Origin: Firmicutes bacterium HGW-Firmicutes-9
Lineage (GTDB): Bacteria; Bacillota; Clostridia; Christensenellales; CAG-138
Direction of reading: 5' to 3'
DNA length: 64,000 nucleotides
NCBI GenBank assembly: GCA_002841395.1
Contig: PGZM01000008.1
Coordinates: forward strand, 124,001 to 188,000
Positions 8,379 through 16,486 of this stretch are shown here, one piece after another. How positions within the stretch are numbered: position 1 is the first letter of the stretch; each line of letters opens with the position of its first letter. The notes beneath the pieces are model-generated. The model was given only the letters and a program-made list of their open reading frames with translations, was not told where the DNA came from and made no database searches. The translations under genes were made by a program, and so were the position numbers.

Positions 8379-9050
8379 ATGGGTAAGTATGATATTCTCG
8401 TTGACGAAATGGAAGCCAAACTGCGTCCGCCGACGATCGGCTTGAAGCCCTACGAAGCGAAGGTCATCCCGCTGACAACCGGCGAAGATATGCTCGTTCG
8501 TACCGCGACGCGTGAAGAGACCGAAATGGTCATCGAAGGCATCAAAGTTCTCTTGGACCACCAGAAGGATTTCTACGACATCGTTTCCGCGCGCATCGTT
8601 GCGGAGCTTCTCGGCATGCTGCGCTATCGCGTGCAGGATGAGTATCTGCTCATCGGCGCGATCGACGGCGAAATCGCCGGTATCGTCAACGGCCGCATGG
8701 TCAACGAAAAAGTCGGCATGAGCTACCACACCATGACCCTCAAGCGCGGCGCACGCGTCGGCGCGCAGCTGTTTGCCGCCAAGATGGAATATCACTTCGA
8801 CGTGATGAATCAGGACGAAGTATGGATCGTTGCCGAGAGCCCGAACGGCTTTAAGCGCTGGATGATCGAGTATGAACTCGAATCCCGTCCGCAATGCCCG
8901 CACGAGCTCGGCGGCGTGCCGACCTTTGTTCTCACCCGTGCGCTTTGGGAAAAACATAAGGCCAACAAGAACGTCGGCATTCGCCCCGCGTTTGAAGACG
9001 TCGTCGAGGCCAACAAAGTGGTGCACATGCCTGCCCAGATCAGCGTCTGA
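8379..9050 (+). CDS. GNAT-like protein, first gene of the FdrA operon
   Basis: A 223-residue cytosolic protein starting at the ATG 8 bases after a perfect GAAGGAGG. The middle looks like an acyl-CoA N-acyltransferase fold: a strand with DGEIAGIVNGR near residue 102, then a CoA-loop-like RGARVGAQLF near residue 126, then a strand and helix ending ESPNGFKRWMIEY near 155. I rate GNAT as likely but not certain, because the pyrophosphate-loop motif is divergent. It is followed by a 68-base gap and the thiolase-like gene on the same strand. An acyl-CoA-linked neighbour fits a CoA-binding protein. The substrate is unknown. Confidence 0.6.
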   Translation: MGKYDILVDEMEAKLRPPTIGLKPYEAKVIPLTTGEDMLVRTATREETEMVIEGIKVLLDHQKDFYDIVSARIVAELLGMLRYRVQDEYLLIGAIDGEIAGIVNGRMVNEKVGMSYHTMTLKRGARVGAQLFAAKMEYHFDVMNQDEVWIVAESPNGFKRWMIEYELESRPQCPHELGGVPTFVLTRALWEKHKANKNVGIRPAFEDVVEANKVVHMPAQISV

Positions 9051-9118
9051 CGCTTGAACTGGCCGGGCGCGGCGCAGAATGAACGCTGAGCCGCGTGTAG
9101 GAAGAAAGGAAGAAGGCA

Positions 9119-10315
9119 ATGAGACAGGTAGGAATCGTTGGCGTCGGCCATACGAAGTTCGGTAAAACAAACGGTTCGTTTCTGGATATGCTTTGCGAGG
9201 CGGCTCTGCTCGCCATGGACGACGCGGGCGCGAAAACCGGCCGCAAGAACGTCATCGAGCAGGTGTTCGTTGGCTCCATGGGCGCGGGCATGGTCAACCG
9301 TGTTTCCGGCGCTGCCAGCGCGGTCGTGGATGCACTGAACATCCGCCCGGCGATGGCGGAGACCATCGAAAACGGCCCCGCTTCCGGCGCTTCCGCCGTG
9401 AAGCTCGGCGTGATGGCAATAGCCAGTGGCATGTGTGACTGCGTGCTGGTCATCGGCGGAGAAGCCATGCGCGAAGTCTCCGGCTGGGAAGGCACCGACT
9501 TTGTCGCAACCATGCTGCACCCCACCGCAGAGTATAAATACGGTCTGACGCTGCCCTCGTTCGCGGGCATGTTTACGCGGCTTTGCATGGACCGCTTCGG
9601 CGTAGAGAGCAAAGACCTCTCCATCGTCTCGGTCAAAAATCACGACAACGCCTGCCACAACCCGGTGGCGCACATCCAGCGTCCGGTCGTGCTGGAGCGC
9701 ATCACAAACCCCGCATACATCAACGCGACAAACCCCATCGTCGCCGATCCGCTGCGGCAGTTTGATATGTGCCCCGTGTCCGACGGCGCGGCTGCCGTGC
9801 TTCTTGTCGCAAAGGACAAGCAGGACGAGCTGGGCTTTGGCAACAAGCCGTTTGTCCGCGTGGCCGGCATCGCCTCCGCGACGGATACCCACGTGGTCGC
9901 AAACCGCGAAAACCCGAGCGATCTGCTGGCCGTGCGCCTCAGCGCGCAGATGGCCTATAAGATGGCCGGCATGCAGCCCTCGGACATCGACGTGGCAGAA
10001 CTGCACGACGCGTTCCAGATCCTTGAGATCGAAGAAAGCGAAGAAGCGGGACTCTTCCCGCGCGGACAGGGCCACATCGCGGCGCGCAACGGAGACACGA
10101 AGGTCGGCGGCAAACTGCCGATCAACACTTCCGGCGGCCTGAAGGCAAAAGGGCATCCGCTGGGCGCGACGGGCGTTTCGCAGATCATCGAACTCGTGCG
10201 CCAGCTGCGCGGCGAGGCCGAAGGCAGACAGGTTGTCGGCGCGAAAACTGGTCTTGCCGTAAACTTCGGCGGATTTGGCAACAACGTCGTGTCGACGATT
10301 TTGACCACGAAGTAG
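9119..10315 (+). CDS. Thiolase-like protein (SCP2/archaeal type) lacking the nucleophilic Cys
   Basis: A 398-residue thiolase-fold protein. The N-terminal VGIVGVGHTKFG, the central CPVSDGAAAVLL, VAELHDAFQ and the C-terminal GHPLGATG match the SCP2/archaeal acetoacetyl-CoA thiolase branch. The segment where that branch has E-x-x-C-A-S-G reads ENGPASG, so residue 87 (codon 9377-9379, CCC) is Pro instead of the acyl-accepting Cys. The second catalytic Cys region is also altered (NFGGFGNN). Normal Claisen thiolysis is therefore unlikely, and it may work as a scaffold or use different chemistry. The next gene encodes a DUF35 protein, the usual partner of this thiolase branch. The ribosome binding site is AAAGGAAG. 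Confidence 0.88.
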   Translation: MRQVGIVGVGHTKFGKTNGSFLDMLCEAALLAMDDAGAKTGRKNVIEQVFVGSMGAGMVNRVSGAASAVVDALNIRPAMAETIENGPASGASAVKLGVMAIASGMCDCVLVIGGEAMREVSGWEGTDFVATMLHPTAEYKYGLTLPSFAGMFTRLCMDRFGVESKDLSIVSVKNHDNACHNPVAHIQRPVVLERITNPAYINATNPIVADPLRQFDMCPVSDGAAAVLLVAKDKQDELGFGNKPFVRVAGIASATDTHVVANRENPSDLLAVRLSAQMAYKMAGMQPSDIDVAELHDAFQILEIEESEEAGLFPRGQGHIAARNGDTKVGGKLPINTSGGLKAKGHPLGATGVSQIIELVRQLRGEAEGRQVVGAKTGLAVNFGGFGNNVVSTILTTK

Positions 10316-10328
10316 GGAGGGAAAGAAC

Positions 10329-10694
10329 ATGGAACAGATGTACGCCTACAAATGCACAAAATGCGGCAAGCTGCACCATCCCCGCTACGTCGTCTGCCAA
10401 AATCCGGACTGCGACGGGCGCGAATTTACAGAAGTACCGCTGGAAGGCAAATGCAAACTGCTGACCTGGACGCGCGTGTATAACCTTCCCGAAGGTTACA
10501 TGCAGCCCTGGCTCCATTTCGGCGTGGTCGAGTTTGAGAACGGCGTCCGCGTGACGGGACAGATTGGCTTTGACGAGGGCATCGAGAGCGGCATGGAGCT
10601 GCTCGCCACCGTCGGCATCGTCCGCACGCGCCGCATCCTATATAAGGAAAGCATCGACTGCGAAGAAACCGGTTTTGTGTTTGTAAAGCCGTAA
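10329..10694 (+). CDS. DUF35 zinc-ribbon/OB-fold protein, thiolase partner
   Basis: A 121-residue protein with a rubredoxin-like zinc ribbon at the N-terminus (CTKCG near residue 9 and a second Cys pair, C-x4-C, near 24-29) and an OB-fold over the rest, including GQIGFDEGIESGMELLATV. In archaea and in the Pseudomonas PhlACB acyltransferase, such proteins bridge or stabilise thiolase-family partners and lend a CoA-binding surface. Its position 13 bases after the thiolase-like gene, with GGGAGGG before the ATG, suggests the two form a complex. A covalent role of its own is not expected. Confidence 0.88.
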   Translation: MEQMYAYKCTKCGKLHHPRYVVCQNPDCDGREFTEVPLEGKCKLLTWTRVYNLPEGYMQPWLHFGVVEFENGVRVTGQIGFDEGIESGMELLATVGIVRTRRILYKESIDCEETGFVFVKP

Positions 10695-10698
10695 CCCC

Positions 10699-11586
10699 AT
10701 GCAAGCGACAGCCGTCTGCAAGCGATTACTGGACCTCTCGCTGAGCCGCGCGCGCTCCGGCACGGTGCATTCCGTGTTTGACCACGCGGTGAATCTGGAG
10801 TTCGGGTTTCGCGGCCTGATCGGGCTGATCGCAGAAGACAAGGCCCTAACGCCATATGCCGTGTCCGTGCGGACGAACGCCCCGTTTGCGAGAACGGGTG
10901 TCCGCGCGGATATGGCGGCGTATTTGGGAGAAGGGATGCTCGTCATCCCCGACGCGCAGATCGAGATCGATCTATCCAGCCCCGCGCACGTCGAGTTGAG
11001 CGTGGACGCGATTGAGATTCGTCATCGCGAAGCGCCAATGACGCTGCTATTGCTCATCGAGCAGGCGCTCAAGGGCGCGGACGCGGAGATGAGCCTTGCG
11101 CCACTCGTCACAGGCGGCGCAGAGAACACCTATACGCGCTTTCTAGCTCCTAGGCTGAAACGACTGTTTTACGCGGTTTCACTGGGCGCGGGGGAAGAGG
11201 CGGCGCAGGCCGCCGCAAACTGCGCGGGCTGCGGGATGGGACTCACCCCGTCCTCGGACGACCTGCTCAGCGGATATTTTACGACACTTCATCTGCTCTT
11301 TCGCGCGGAAAACCGCCCGGAAGACAAAGCAATCATCTCAAACATGGCGCAGGCTGCGGCGGAGAAGACCAACCGCATCAGCGGAACATTTCTGCTGCAC
11401 AGCGGAATGGCGCTTGCCAACACCGCAATCTGCGATCTTGATCGGTCAATCTTTACGTTTATGGACCAGGCCGCGGCAAACCGCGCGATTGCGCGCGTGC
11501 TCGCCATCGGTTCCACATCCGGCGCGGACATGCTCACCGGCATGGCGCTCGCGCTGCGGCAGCACATCGGAGGGAACGAAACATGA
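10699..11586 (+). CDS. DUF2877 protein, AllH/YlbF-like carbamoyltransferase subunit
   Basis: A 295-residue protein of the DUF2877 family. The signature GCGMGLTPSSDDLLSGY near residue 174 and the C-terminal IGSTSGADMLTGM are typical. In E. coli the homologue YlbF (AllH) is one of three subunits reported to make up oxamate (oxamic) transcarbamylase. The gene starts 4 bases after the DUF35 stop with no clear ribosome binding site, so it probably depends on translational coupling. Its end overlaps the start of the FdrA gene (ATGA). The order DUF2877, FdrA, DUF1116 is a conserved triad. The substrate in this organism need not be oxalurate. Confidence 0.85.
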   Translation: MQATAVCKRLLDLSLSRARSGTVHSVFDHAVNLEFGFRGLIGLIAEDKALTPYAVSVRTNAPFARTGVRADMAAYLGEGMLVIPDAQIEIDLSSPAHVELSVDAIEIRHREAPMTLLLLIEQALKGADAEMSLAPLVTGGAENTYTRFLAPRLKRLFYAVSLGAGEEAAQAAANCAGCGMGLTPSSDDLLSGYFTTLHLLFRAENRPEDKAIISNMAQAAAEKTNRISGTFLLHSGMALANTAICDLDRSIFTFMDQAAANRAIARVLAIGSTSGADMLTGMALALRQHIGGNET

Positions 11587-13154
11587 TCAAGCTGGAAGTT
11601 AAGAAAAACGCATATTACGACTCTGTTACGCTCATGCTGATCTCGAAAGAGCTCAAAAAGCTGGACGGCGTATCGGAAGCGCTCGTCGGCATGGGATCGG
11701 ATCTCAACAAGGAGATCGCGCACAACATCGGCGTTGCCACGCCGGAGCTGGACAACGCGGTTTCCGCGAACGATTTCTTTGTCGCCGTGGCTTGCACAGG
11801 GGAAGAAGCCTTTGCCGCCGTGCTCAGTAAGACGGAAGAACTGCTCAACAAAAAGGCCGAGAGCAAAGGCGCAGCTTACACGCCGCCGACGCTCGACGGC
11901 GCGCTGAAGATCGATCCCGCGCTCAATATGGCGGTCATCTCCGTGCCCGGCAAGTACGCGGCGGACGTCGCACAGAGCTGCCTCGATCGCGGCATCAACG
12001 TCATGCTGTTTTCGGACAACGTGACCATCGAAGAGGAAAAAGCGCTCAAAACCTACGCCTATGAACACGAGCTGTTGATGATGGGGCCGGACTGCGGCAC
12101 CGCGATTATCAACCATGTACCGCTCGCGTTTGCAAACGTGGTCAAAAGTGGAGATATCGGCATCGTCGCCGCGAGCGGCACCGGCACACAGGAAGTTTCG
12201 AGCATCATCGACCAGCTCGGCGCGGGCGTGAGCCAGGTGATCGGCACCGGCGGACGCGATCTGAAGAAGGACATCGGCGGGCTGATGATGAAGCTCGGCC
12301 TCGATGCGCTCAAGAACGATCCCAAGACGAAGGTTATCACGCTCATCAGCAAGCCCCCGGCCAAAGAGATCGCCAGTGAAATGCTCGCGCTCGCGGCGAA
12401 GACGGGCAAGCCCGTGGTCGTCTGCTTCATCGGCGGGGATCGCAAAGAAATCGAATCGTTCGGCCTGACCGCCGCCGTCTCTCTGGAAGACGCGGCGCAC
12501 AAAGCCGTTGCATTAAGCCGCGGTGAAAAGACCGTGGACTACGCCGGATTCGCCATGGGCGAGGACAAGGCTGAGACAATGGCAAAAGAGATCGCAGGCA
12601 AGATGGCAAAAGGCCAGAAATACGTCCGCGGGTTCTACACCGGCGGCACGCTCTGCGACGAGGCCATGAAGCTCATGATCTCGGATCTCGGGCACATCTA
12701 CAGCAACATCCCGCTCAACGCGGAGGACGCGCTGGAAGACCCGAAGGGCGGAAAGAGCCGCGAGCACACGTTCCTCGATTTCGGGGACGACGCGTTCACG
12801 GTGGGTCGCCCGCACCCGATGATCGACCCGAGCCTGCGCGCCGAGCGCGTGATCACGGACGCGAAGGATTCTTCCTGCGCGGTGATCATGGCGGACTGCG
12901 TGATCGGATTCGGTTCGCATCCCAACCCGGCGGAAGACCTTGCCGCCGCGATTAAAACGGCAAAAGAACAGGCCGCAAGCGAGGGCAGACATCTTTGCTG
13001 CGTTTGCGCGGTCTGCGGCACAGAGGGCGACCCGCAGAGCCTGAGCCGCACACAGCAGCAGCTTGCGGAAGCGGGCGCGGTCGTGCTGCCCAGCAACGCA
13101 CAGGCGACGCGCTTTGTCTCGCGCGTGCTTGCGAACCTGCGTCAGGAGGGATAA
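11583..13154 (+). CDS. fdrA: FdrA-type acyl-CoA synthetase-like protein (AllF-like subunit)
   Basis: A 523-residue FdrA family protein, related to the succinyl-CoA ligase alpha/beta subunits. An N-terminal ferredoxin-like part (residues 1-90) precedes a CoA-binding-type Rossmann region with ISVPGKYAADVAQ near 120 and MGPDCGTAI near 166. A ligase-type domain with IVAASGTGTQEVSS and GTGGRDLKKDIGG follows near 195-235. In E. coli, FdrA (AllF) with YlbE and YlbF converts oxalurate and phosphate to oxamate and carbamoyl phosphate. The gene overlaps the DUF2877 gene by 4 bases and lies one base from the DUF1116 gene. No carbamate kinase gene is in the window, so the fate of the carbamoyl phosphate is unknown. 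Confidence 0.9.
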   Translation: MIKLEVKKNAYYDSVTLMLISKELKKLDGVSEALVGMGSDLNKEIAHNIGVATPELDNAVSANDFFVAVACTGEEAFAAVLSKTEELLNKKAESKGAAYTPPTLDGALKIDPALNMAVISVPGKYAADVAQSCLDRGINVMLFSDNVTIEEEKALKTYAYEHELLMMGPDCGTAIINHVPLAFANVVKSGDIGIVAASGTGTQEVSSIIDQLGAGVSQVIGTGGRDLKKDIGGLMMKLGLDALKNDPKTKVITLISKPPAKEIASEMLALAAKTGKPVVVCFIGGDRKEIESFGLTAAVSLEDAAHKAVALSRGEKTVDYAGFAMGEDKAETMAKEIAGKMAKGQKYVRGFYTGGTLCDEAMKLMISDLGHIYSNIPLNAEDALEDPKGGKSREHTFLDFGDDAFTVGRPHPMIDPSLRAERVITDAKDSSCAVIMADCVIGFGSHPNPAEDLAAAIKTAKEQAASEGRHLCCVCAVCGTEGDPQSLSRTQQQLAEAGAVVLPSNAQATRFVSRVLANLRQEG

Positions 13155-13155
13155 C

Positions 13156-14583
13156 ATGTCGAAACTAAACGAATTGTTTGAACAGAAACTGCACGTGGTC
13201 AACTTCGGCATCGAGTCGTTCTACGACGATTTGACGAGCCAGAAGGTAGACGCGGTGCATGTGGACTGGAAGCCCGTCGCGGGCGGAGACAAAGCGGCAG
13301 CAGCGAGCCTCCGCAAGCTCAAAAAGCCGGAACTGGCGGCAAAAATCGAAGCCGCGAACAAGGAAGCGCTGGAGCGCATCCTCGCCGCGCAGCCGACGAT
13401 CATTGGTCTTGCCATCGCGGGGGATGTCATCCCCGGCATGACGAAAAAGACCATTCTGCACGCAGGCCCTCCGGTCACGTGGGCGCGCATGAGCGGCCCG
13501 CAGCGCGGCGCGGTTATGGGAGGCCTGATCTACGAAGGCCTCGCCAAAACCCCCGAAGAAGCGGAAGCGCTTGCCGCGAGCGGCGAGATCGTGTTTGACC
13601 CTTGCCACATGCACGACGCGGTCGGCCCCATGGCGGGCGTTGTCACCGCGAGCATGCCGGTCTGGATTCTCGAAAACAAGACCTTCGGCAACCGCGCGTA
13701 TTGCACGGTCAACGAAGGCTTAGGGAAAGTATTGCGTTTCGGCGCGTATGACGACGAGGTGCTCACGCGCCTTCGCTGGATGGAGAAAGAGCTCTATCCC
13801 GTGCTCAAGGAAGCGATGGAGATCAAGGGCGAAATCGACGTCAAGGTGCTGGTTTCTAAGCTCCTGCAGATGGGTGACGAGGGACACAACCGCAACGAAG
13901 CGGGAACGTCGCTGCTGCTGCGCGAGCTTGTGCCCGCGATCATGAACTGCAACAAGCCGCTGGAGCAGCGGGTTGCCGCGTTTAACTTCGTCAACGGCAA
14001 CAACCACACGTTCCTGAATATCTCCATGCCGGCGATGAAGTGCACACTCGATCCGATCTTCGATATCCCGTACTCCACCGTGGTTGCGACCATGAGCCGC
14101 AACGGAACCGATTTCGGCATCCGCATTGCAGGCCTCGGCAAGGACCGCTGGTTTGCCGCGGAAGCGGAGCTGGTCAAGGGCCTGTATTTCCCGGGTTATA
14201 CCGAGGAAGACGCCGCGCGCGACATGGGGGACAGCTGCATCACGGAAACAGCCGGCATCGGGGGATTTTGCATGGCGGCGGCGCCCGCGATCGTACAGTT
14301 TGTCGGAGGAGTGGTCAGCGACTCGATCAACTACTCCACGCGGATGTATGAGATCACCGTCGGCGAAGGACGCTCGTATAAGATTCCCGCGCTGGACTTC
14401 CGCGGAAGCCCGACGGGCATCGACCTGCTGCGCGTCATCGAAACCGGCATCCGTCCCGTGATCAACACCGGCATCGCGCACAAGAACCCCGGCGTGGGTC
14501 AGGTCGGCGCGGGCATCGTGTATCCGCCGGACGACTGCTTCAAGCAGGCGCTTGCGGCGTGCGCGGAAGCCTGGGCTAAGTAA
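13156..14583 (+). CDS. DUF1116 protein, AllG/YlbE-like carbamoyltransferase subunit
   Basis: A 475-residue DUF1116 family protein. I chose the ATG at 13156, which has CAGGAGGG 6 bases upstream, rather than the in-frame ATG at 13063 inside the FdrA gene. Recognisable stretches include GDVIPGMTKKTILHAGPPV near residue 100, FDPCHMHDAVGPM near 152, GNNHTFLNISMPAMK near 282 and NTGIAHKNPGVGQVGAGI near the C-terminus. YlbE (AllG) of E. coli is the third oxamate carbamoyltransferase subunit. The conserved His and Asp residues suggest a metal or phosphate site, but the catalytic residues are not established. No signal peptide is visible. Confidence 0.9.
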   Translation: MSKLNELFEQKLHVVNFGIESFYDDLTSQKVDAVHVDWKPVAGGDKAAAASLRKLKKPELAAKIEAANKEALERILAAQPTIIGLAIAGDVIPGMTKKTILHAGPPVTWARMSGPQRGAVMGGLIYEGLAKTPEEAEALAASGEIVFDPCHMHDAVGPMAGVVTASMPVWILENKTFGNRAYCTVNEGLGKVLRFGAYDDEVLTRLRWMEKELYPVLKEAMEIKGEIDVKVLVSKLLQMGDEGHNRNEAGTSLLLRELVPAIMNCNKPLEQRVAAFNFVNGNNHTFLNISMPAMKCTLDPIFDIPYSTVVATMSRNGTDFGIRIAGLGKDRWFAAEAELVKGLYFPGYTEEDAARDMGDSCITETAGIGGFCMAAAPAIVQFVGGVVSDSINYSTRMYEITVGEGRSYKIPALDFRGSPTGIDLLRVIETGIRPVINTGIAHKNPGVGQVGAGIVYPPDDCFKQALAACAEAWAK

Positions 14584-14654
14584 ATACAGAAACTCGTCCT
14601 CGCAAGAGGGCATACTATAACGACATCATCAATCTATTTTAGGAGGCTAAACAC

Positions 14655-15455
14655 ATGAGCAAATGGTCTGATATCAAAATGTATGATCTCACGATTCCGA
14701 TTGGCATCAACACACCCGCTTGGCCAACGTATGAGCCGCTGACGATGAAATTTTTCAAGCGTCTCACGCCCAACGGCGCGAACGGACAGCTGCTGACGCA
14801 CTCAAACCACGTCGGCACGCACCTCGACGGCCCGCTGCACTTTGACACCGCAGGCCGCGACATCGCGTCCCTCGAACTCACCCGTCTTTGCCGTCCCGGC
14901 GTCGTGGTCGACCTGAGCGATCAGGCGGAAGACTTCGGCATCTACACGCCCGAAGACATCGAAAAGCGCGTCACCGTCAAGGAAGGCGACATCCTCATCA
15001 TCAACACCGGCTACCACATCTACGGTTGGGACAGCCCCACCGCGGACGAGCGCCGCTACATGCTGCGCCATCCGGGTCCGTCGCTGGACTTCATCCAGTG
15101 GGTACGCGATAAGAAGATCAGCTGGATCGGCGTGGACTGCGGCAGCGCGGATCACCCGATGAACACGAAGATCCGTGAGTGGGAACCCATGGAAGCCAAG
15201 AAGTGCGACGCCATCTTCCAAAAGAAGTACGGCAAGACGCTTGATGAAGTGTATCCGTGGCCGGATCACTATCAGGCGATGCACATCGAGCTGTTCTGCC
15301 AGCCGTATGAAGCGATTCATGCGGAGTGCCTCGGCGGCGACATCGAGCAGCTCTCCAACAAGCGCTGCGTCATCGGCATCTTCCCGTGGAAGCTGAAGGA
15401 TGGCGAAAGCTGCATCTCCCGCGTCGTTGCATTCGACGGCTTCGAGGGTGTATAA
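14655..15455 (+). CDS. Cyclase-family metal-dependent hydrolase (KynB/isatin hydrolase-like)
   Basis: A 266-residue enzyme of the cyclase superfamily (Pfam Cyclase), which contains kynurenine formamidase and isatin hydrolase. These use Mn or Zn to hydrolyse formamides or open lactam rings. The metal motif HVGTHLDGPLHF lies near residue 51, with further His and Asp ligands in VDCGSADHPMNT near 158 and the conserved ALHRDLL-like region replaced by AMHIELFCQPYEAI near 205. It starts 71 bases after the DUF1116 gene behind AGGAGG. In this context a ring-opening amidohydrolase feeding a carbamoyl compound to the FdrA complex is an attractive inference. The substrate is unproven. Confidence 0.87.
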   Translation: MSKWSDIKMYDLTIPIGINTPAWPTYEPLTMKFFKRLTPNGANGQLLTHSNHVGTHLDGPLHFDTAGRDIASLELTRLCRPGVVVDLSDQAEDFGIYTPEDIEKRVTVKEGDILIINTGYHIYGWDSPTADERRYMLRHPGPSLDFIQWVRDKKISWIGVDCGSADHPMNTKIREWEPMEAKKCDAIFQKKYGKTLDEVYPWPDHYQAMHIELFCQPYEAIHAECLGGDIEQLSNKRCVIGIFPWKLKDGESCISRVVAFDGFEGV

Positions 15456-15456
15456 T
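15427..15456 (+). promoter_or_regulatory. Possible internal promoter at the cyclase 3' end
   Basis: TTGCAT at 15427-15432 and a perfect TATAAT at 15451-15456, 18 bases apart, lie inside the last codons and stop of the cyclase gene. It could drive the membrane-protein gene at 15533. Confidence 0.4.
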
Positions 15457-15469
15457 CCGAATAACGATT

Positions 15470-15503
15470 GCGCGGCCGGAGCGGGATTCCTCTCCGGCTG
15501 CGC
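15470..15503 (+). terminator. Hairpin after the cyclase gene
   Basis: GCGCGGCCGGAG and CTCCGGCTGCGC form a stem of 11-12 pairs with one mismatch. Only TTGAATCT follows, so it is a weak terminator, an mRNA-end stabiliser or an attenuator. Confidence 0.45.
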
Positions 15504-15532
15504 TTGAATCTCAATGAATGTGAGGCGAATGC

Positions 15533-16084
15533 ATGGAGAAGTATATCGCGATGCTGATCGTCGCCCTGGTGGCCGGGGCATTCTACGGCGTTTCCATGAT
15601 CAAAAAACGGAAGATGTATCCCGCCTGCGACCGGTTCGCGGAAACGTATTGCCAGATCATGGATCGTCTTCTAGACGATCACGGCACGAAACAGAGCCTT
15701 TTGACCGATTCCCTGGACGGCGGACTTTTCTGCATCTGGCCAATTGAAGAACAGCCGGAAGCGCTGCAGGCAGTGCTGAAAAAGCCGATCGACGACACGG
15801 TGCTTTCAAGCGTGCGCGAGCTCTACTTCCTGCGTGACGATATTCAGGCGCAGGCGAGCACCGGCAGTTTTTCCAAGGATAAATATAACGCAATCACCAA
15901 TCAGGTTTTCGATTCACTCAACGCATATCTCTCAATTGTACAGAACCCGACACTGCTTATCTCGAAAAAAGATTTGGAACAATTTCACTACGTGTTACAG
16001 AAGCAAAAGCATATTCGCAACACCACGCTTCCCGCGATCGCGTCCGCGCCTTGCGCCGCGAAGATCGCCATCGTAAAGGCGTAG
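15533..16084 (+). CDS. Hypothetical membrane-anchored protein
   Basis: A 183-residue protein with one N-terminal hydrophobic segment (about residues 5-22) followed by KKRK, which predicts a single anchor with the rest in the cytosol. The remainder is helical and moderately charged, with no motif I recognise. It starts behind TGAGGCG and may have its own promoter overlapping the end of the cyclase gene. It lies between the FdrA operon and the nucleobase permease, both on the same strand, which makes a link to that pathway possible but unproven. Confidence 0.65.
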   Translation: MEKYIAMLIVALVAGAFYGVSMIKKRKMYPACDRFAETYCQIMDRLLDDHGTKQSLLTDSLDGGLFCIWPIEEQPEALQAVLKKPIDDTVLSSVRELYFLRDDIQAQASTGSFSKDKYNAITNQVFDSLNAYLSIVQNPTLLISKKDLEQFHYVLQKQKHIRNTTLPAIASAPCAAKIAIVKA

Positions 16085-16486
16085 AAACCAATCATTTCAC
16101 CTGCCAACATGACAAAAAATTAGCTTGTACATCGCAACTGTTTACGGTAAGATACCTAAAGCAAACTTGGAACACCGCGCGAAGCAATGACTTAGGCAAC
16201 AAATTGGATTGCTTATGTTTGTTTACAAGTACGTTTACTTGTGAAAACTGTCATTTCGCAACGTTTGCGAGTGGATTGATGCACAGAGCGATGTACTCTG
16301 AAAAAAATCTTGCCAAATCGCTCGATTTCGGCAAGAATGGTGTTAACAAGTCTGTTTCAACAATCGACCACCCTCGATACAAACCAATGAATTCACGTTT
16401 CCAAGCCGCGGTTATCCAGAGCGCTGGCTCTTGATAATAGAGAGAAATGGAGACCTAATCATTCCAAAAAATTAGGAGGTAATTCA
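16085..16486 (+). promoter_or_regulatory. Long leader/upstream region of the NCS2 permease gene
   Basis: About 400 bases without a credible gene. A possible promoter (TTGTAC 16125-16130, 17 bases, TAAGAT 16148-16153) would give a leader of more than 300 bases. Within it are a perfect hairpin ACAAGTA-CGTT-TACTTGT (16225-16242) and a longer one, CTTGCCAAATCG with CGATTTcGGCAAG (16309-16335). I see no match to the conserved core of the purine riboswitch. The ribosome binding site TTAGGAGG lies just before the ATG. Confidence 0.4.

Noticed and set aside
8810-10330. 506-codon open frame antisense to the GNAT-like and thiolase genes
   Set aside because: It overlaps two well-supported genes with ribosome binding sites and conserved motifs. 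Its own product shows no recognisable motif.
11289-12500. 403-codon frame antisense to DUF2877 and FdrA
   Set aside because: It is a shadow of two confident overlapping genes with Arg/His/Val-rich composition.
16085-16486. Purine or preQ1 riboswitch before the NCS2 permease
   Set aside because: I could not find the conserved loop sequences or the three-helix arrangement. Only unclassified hairpins are visible.
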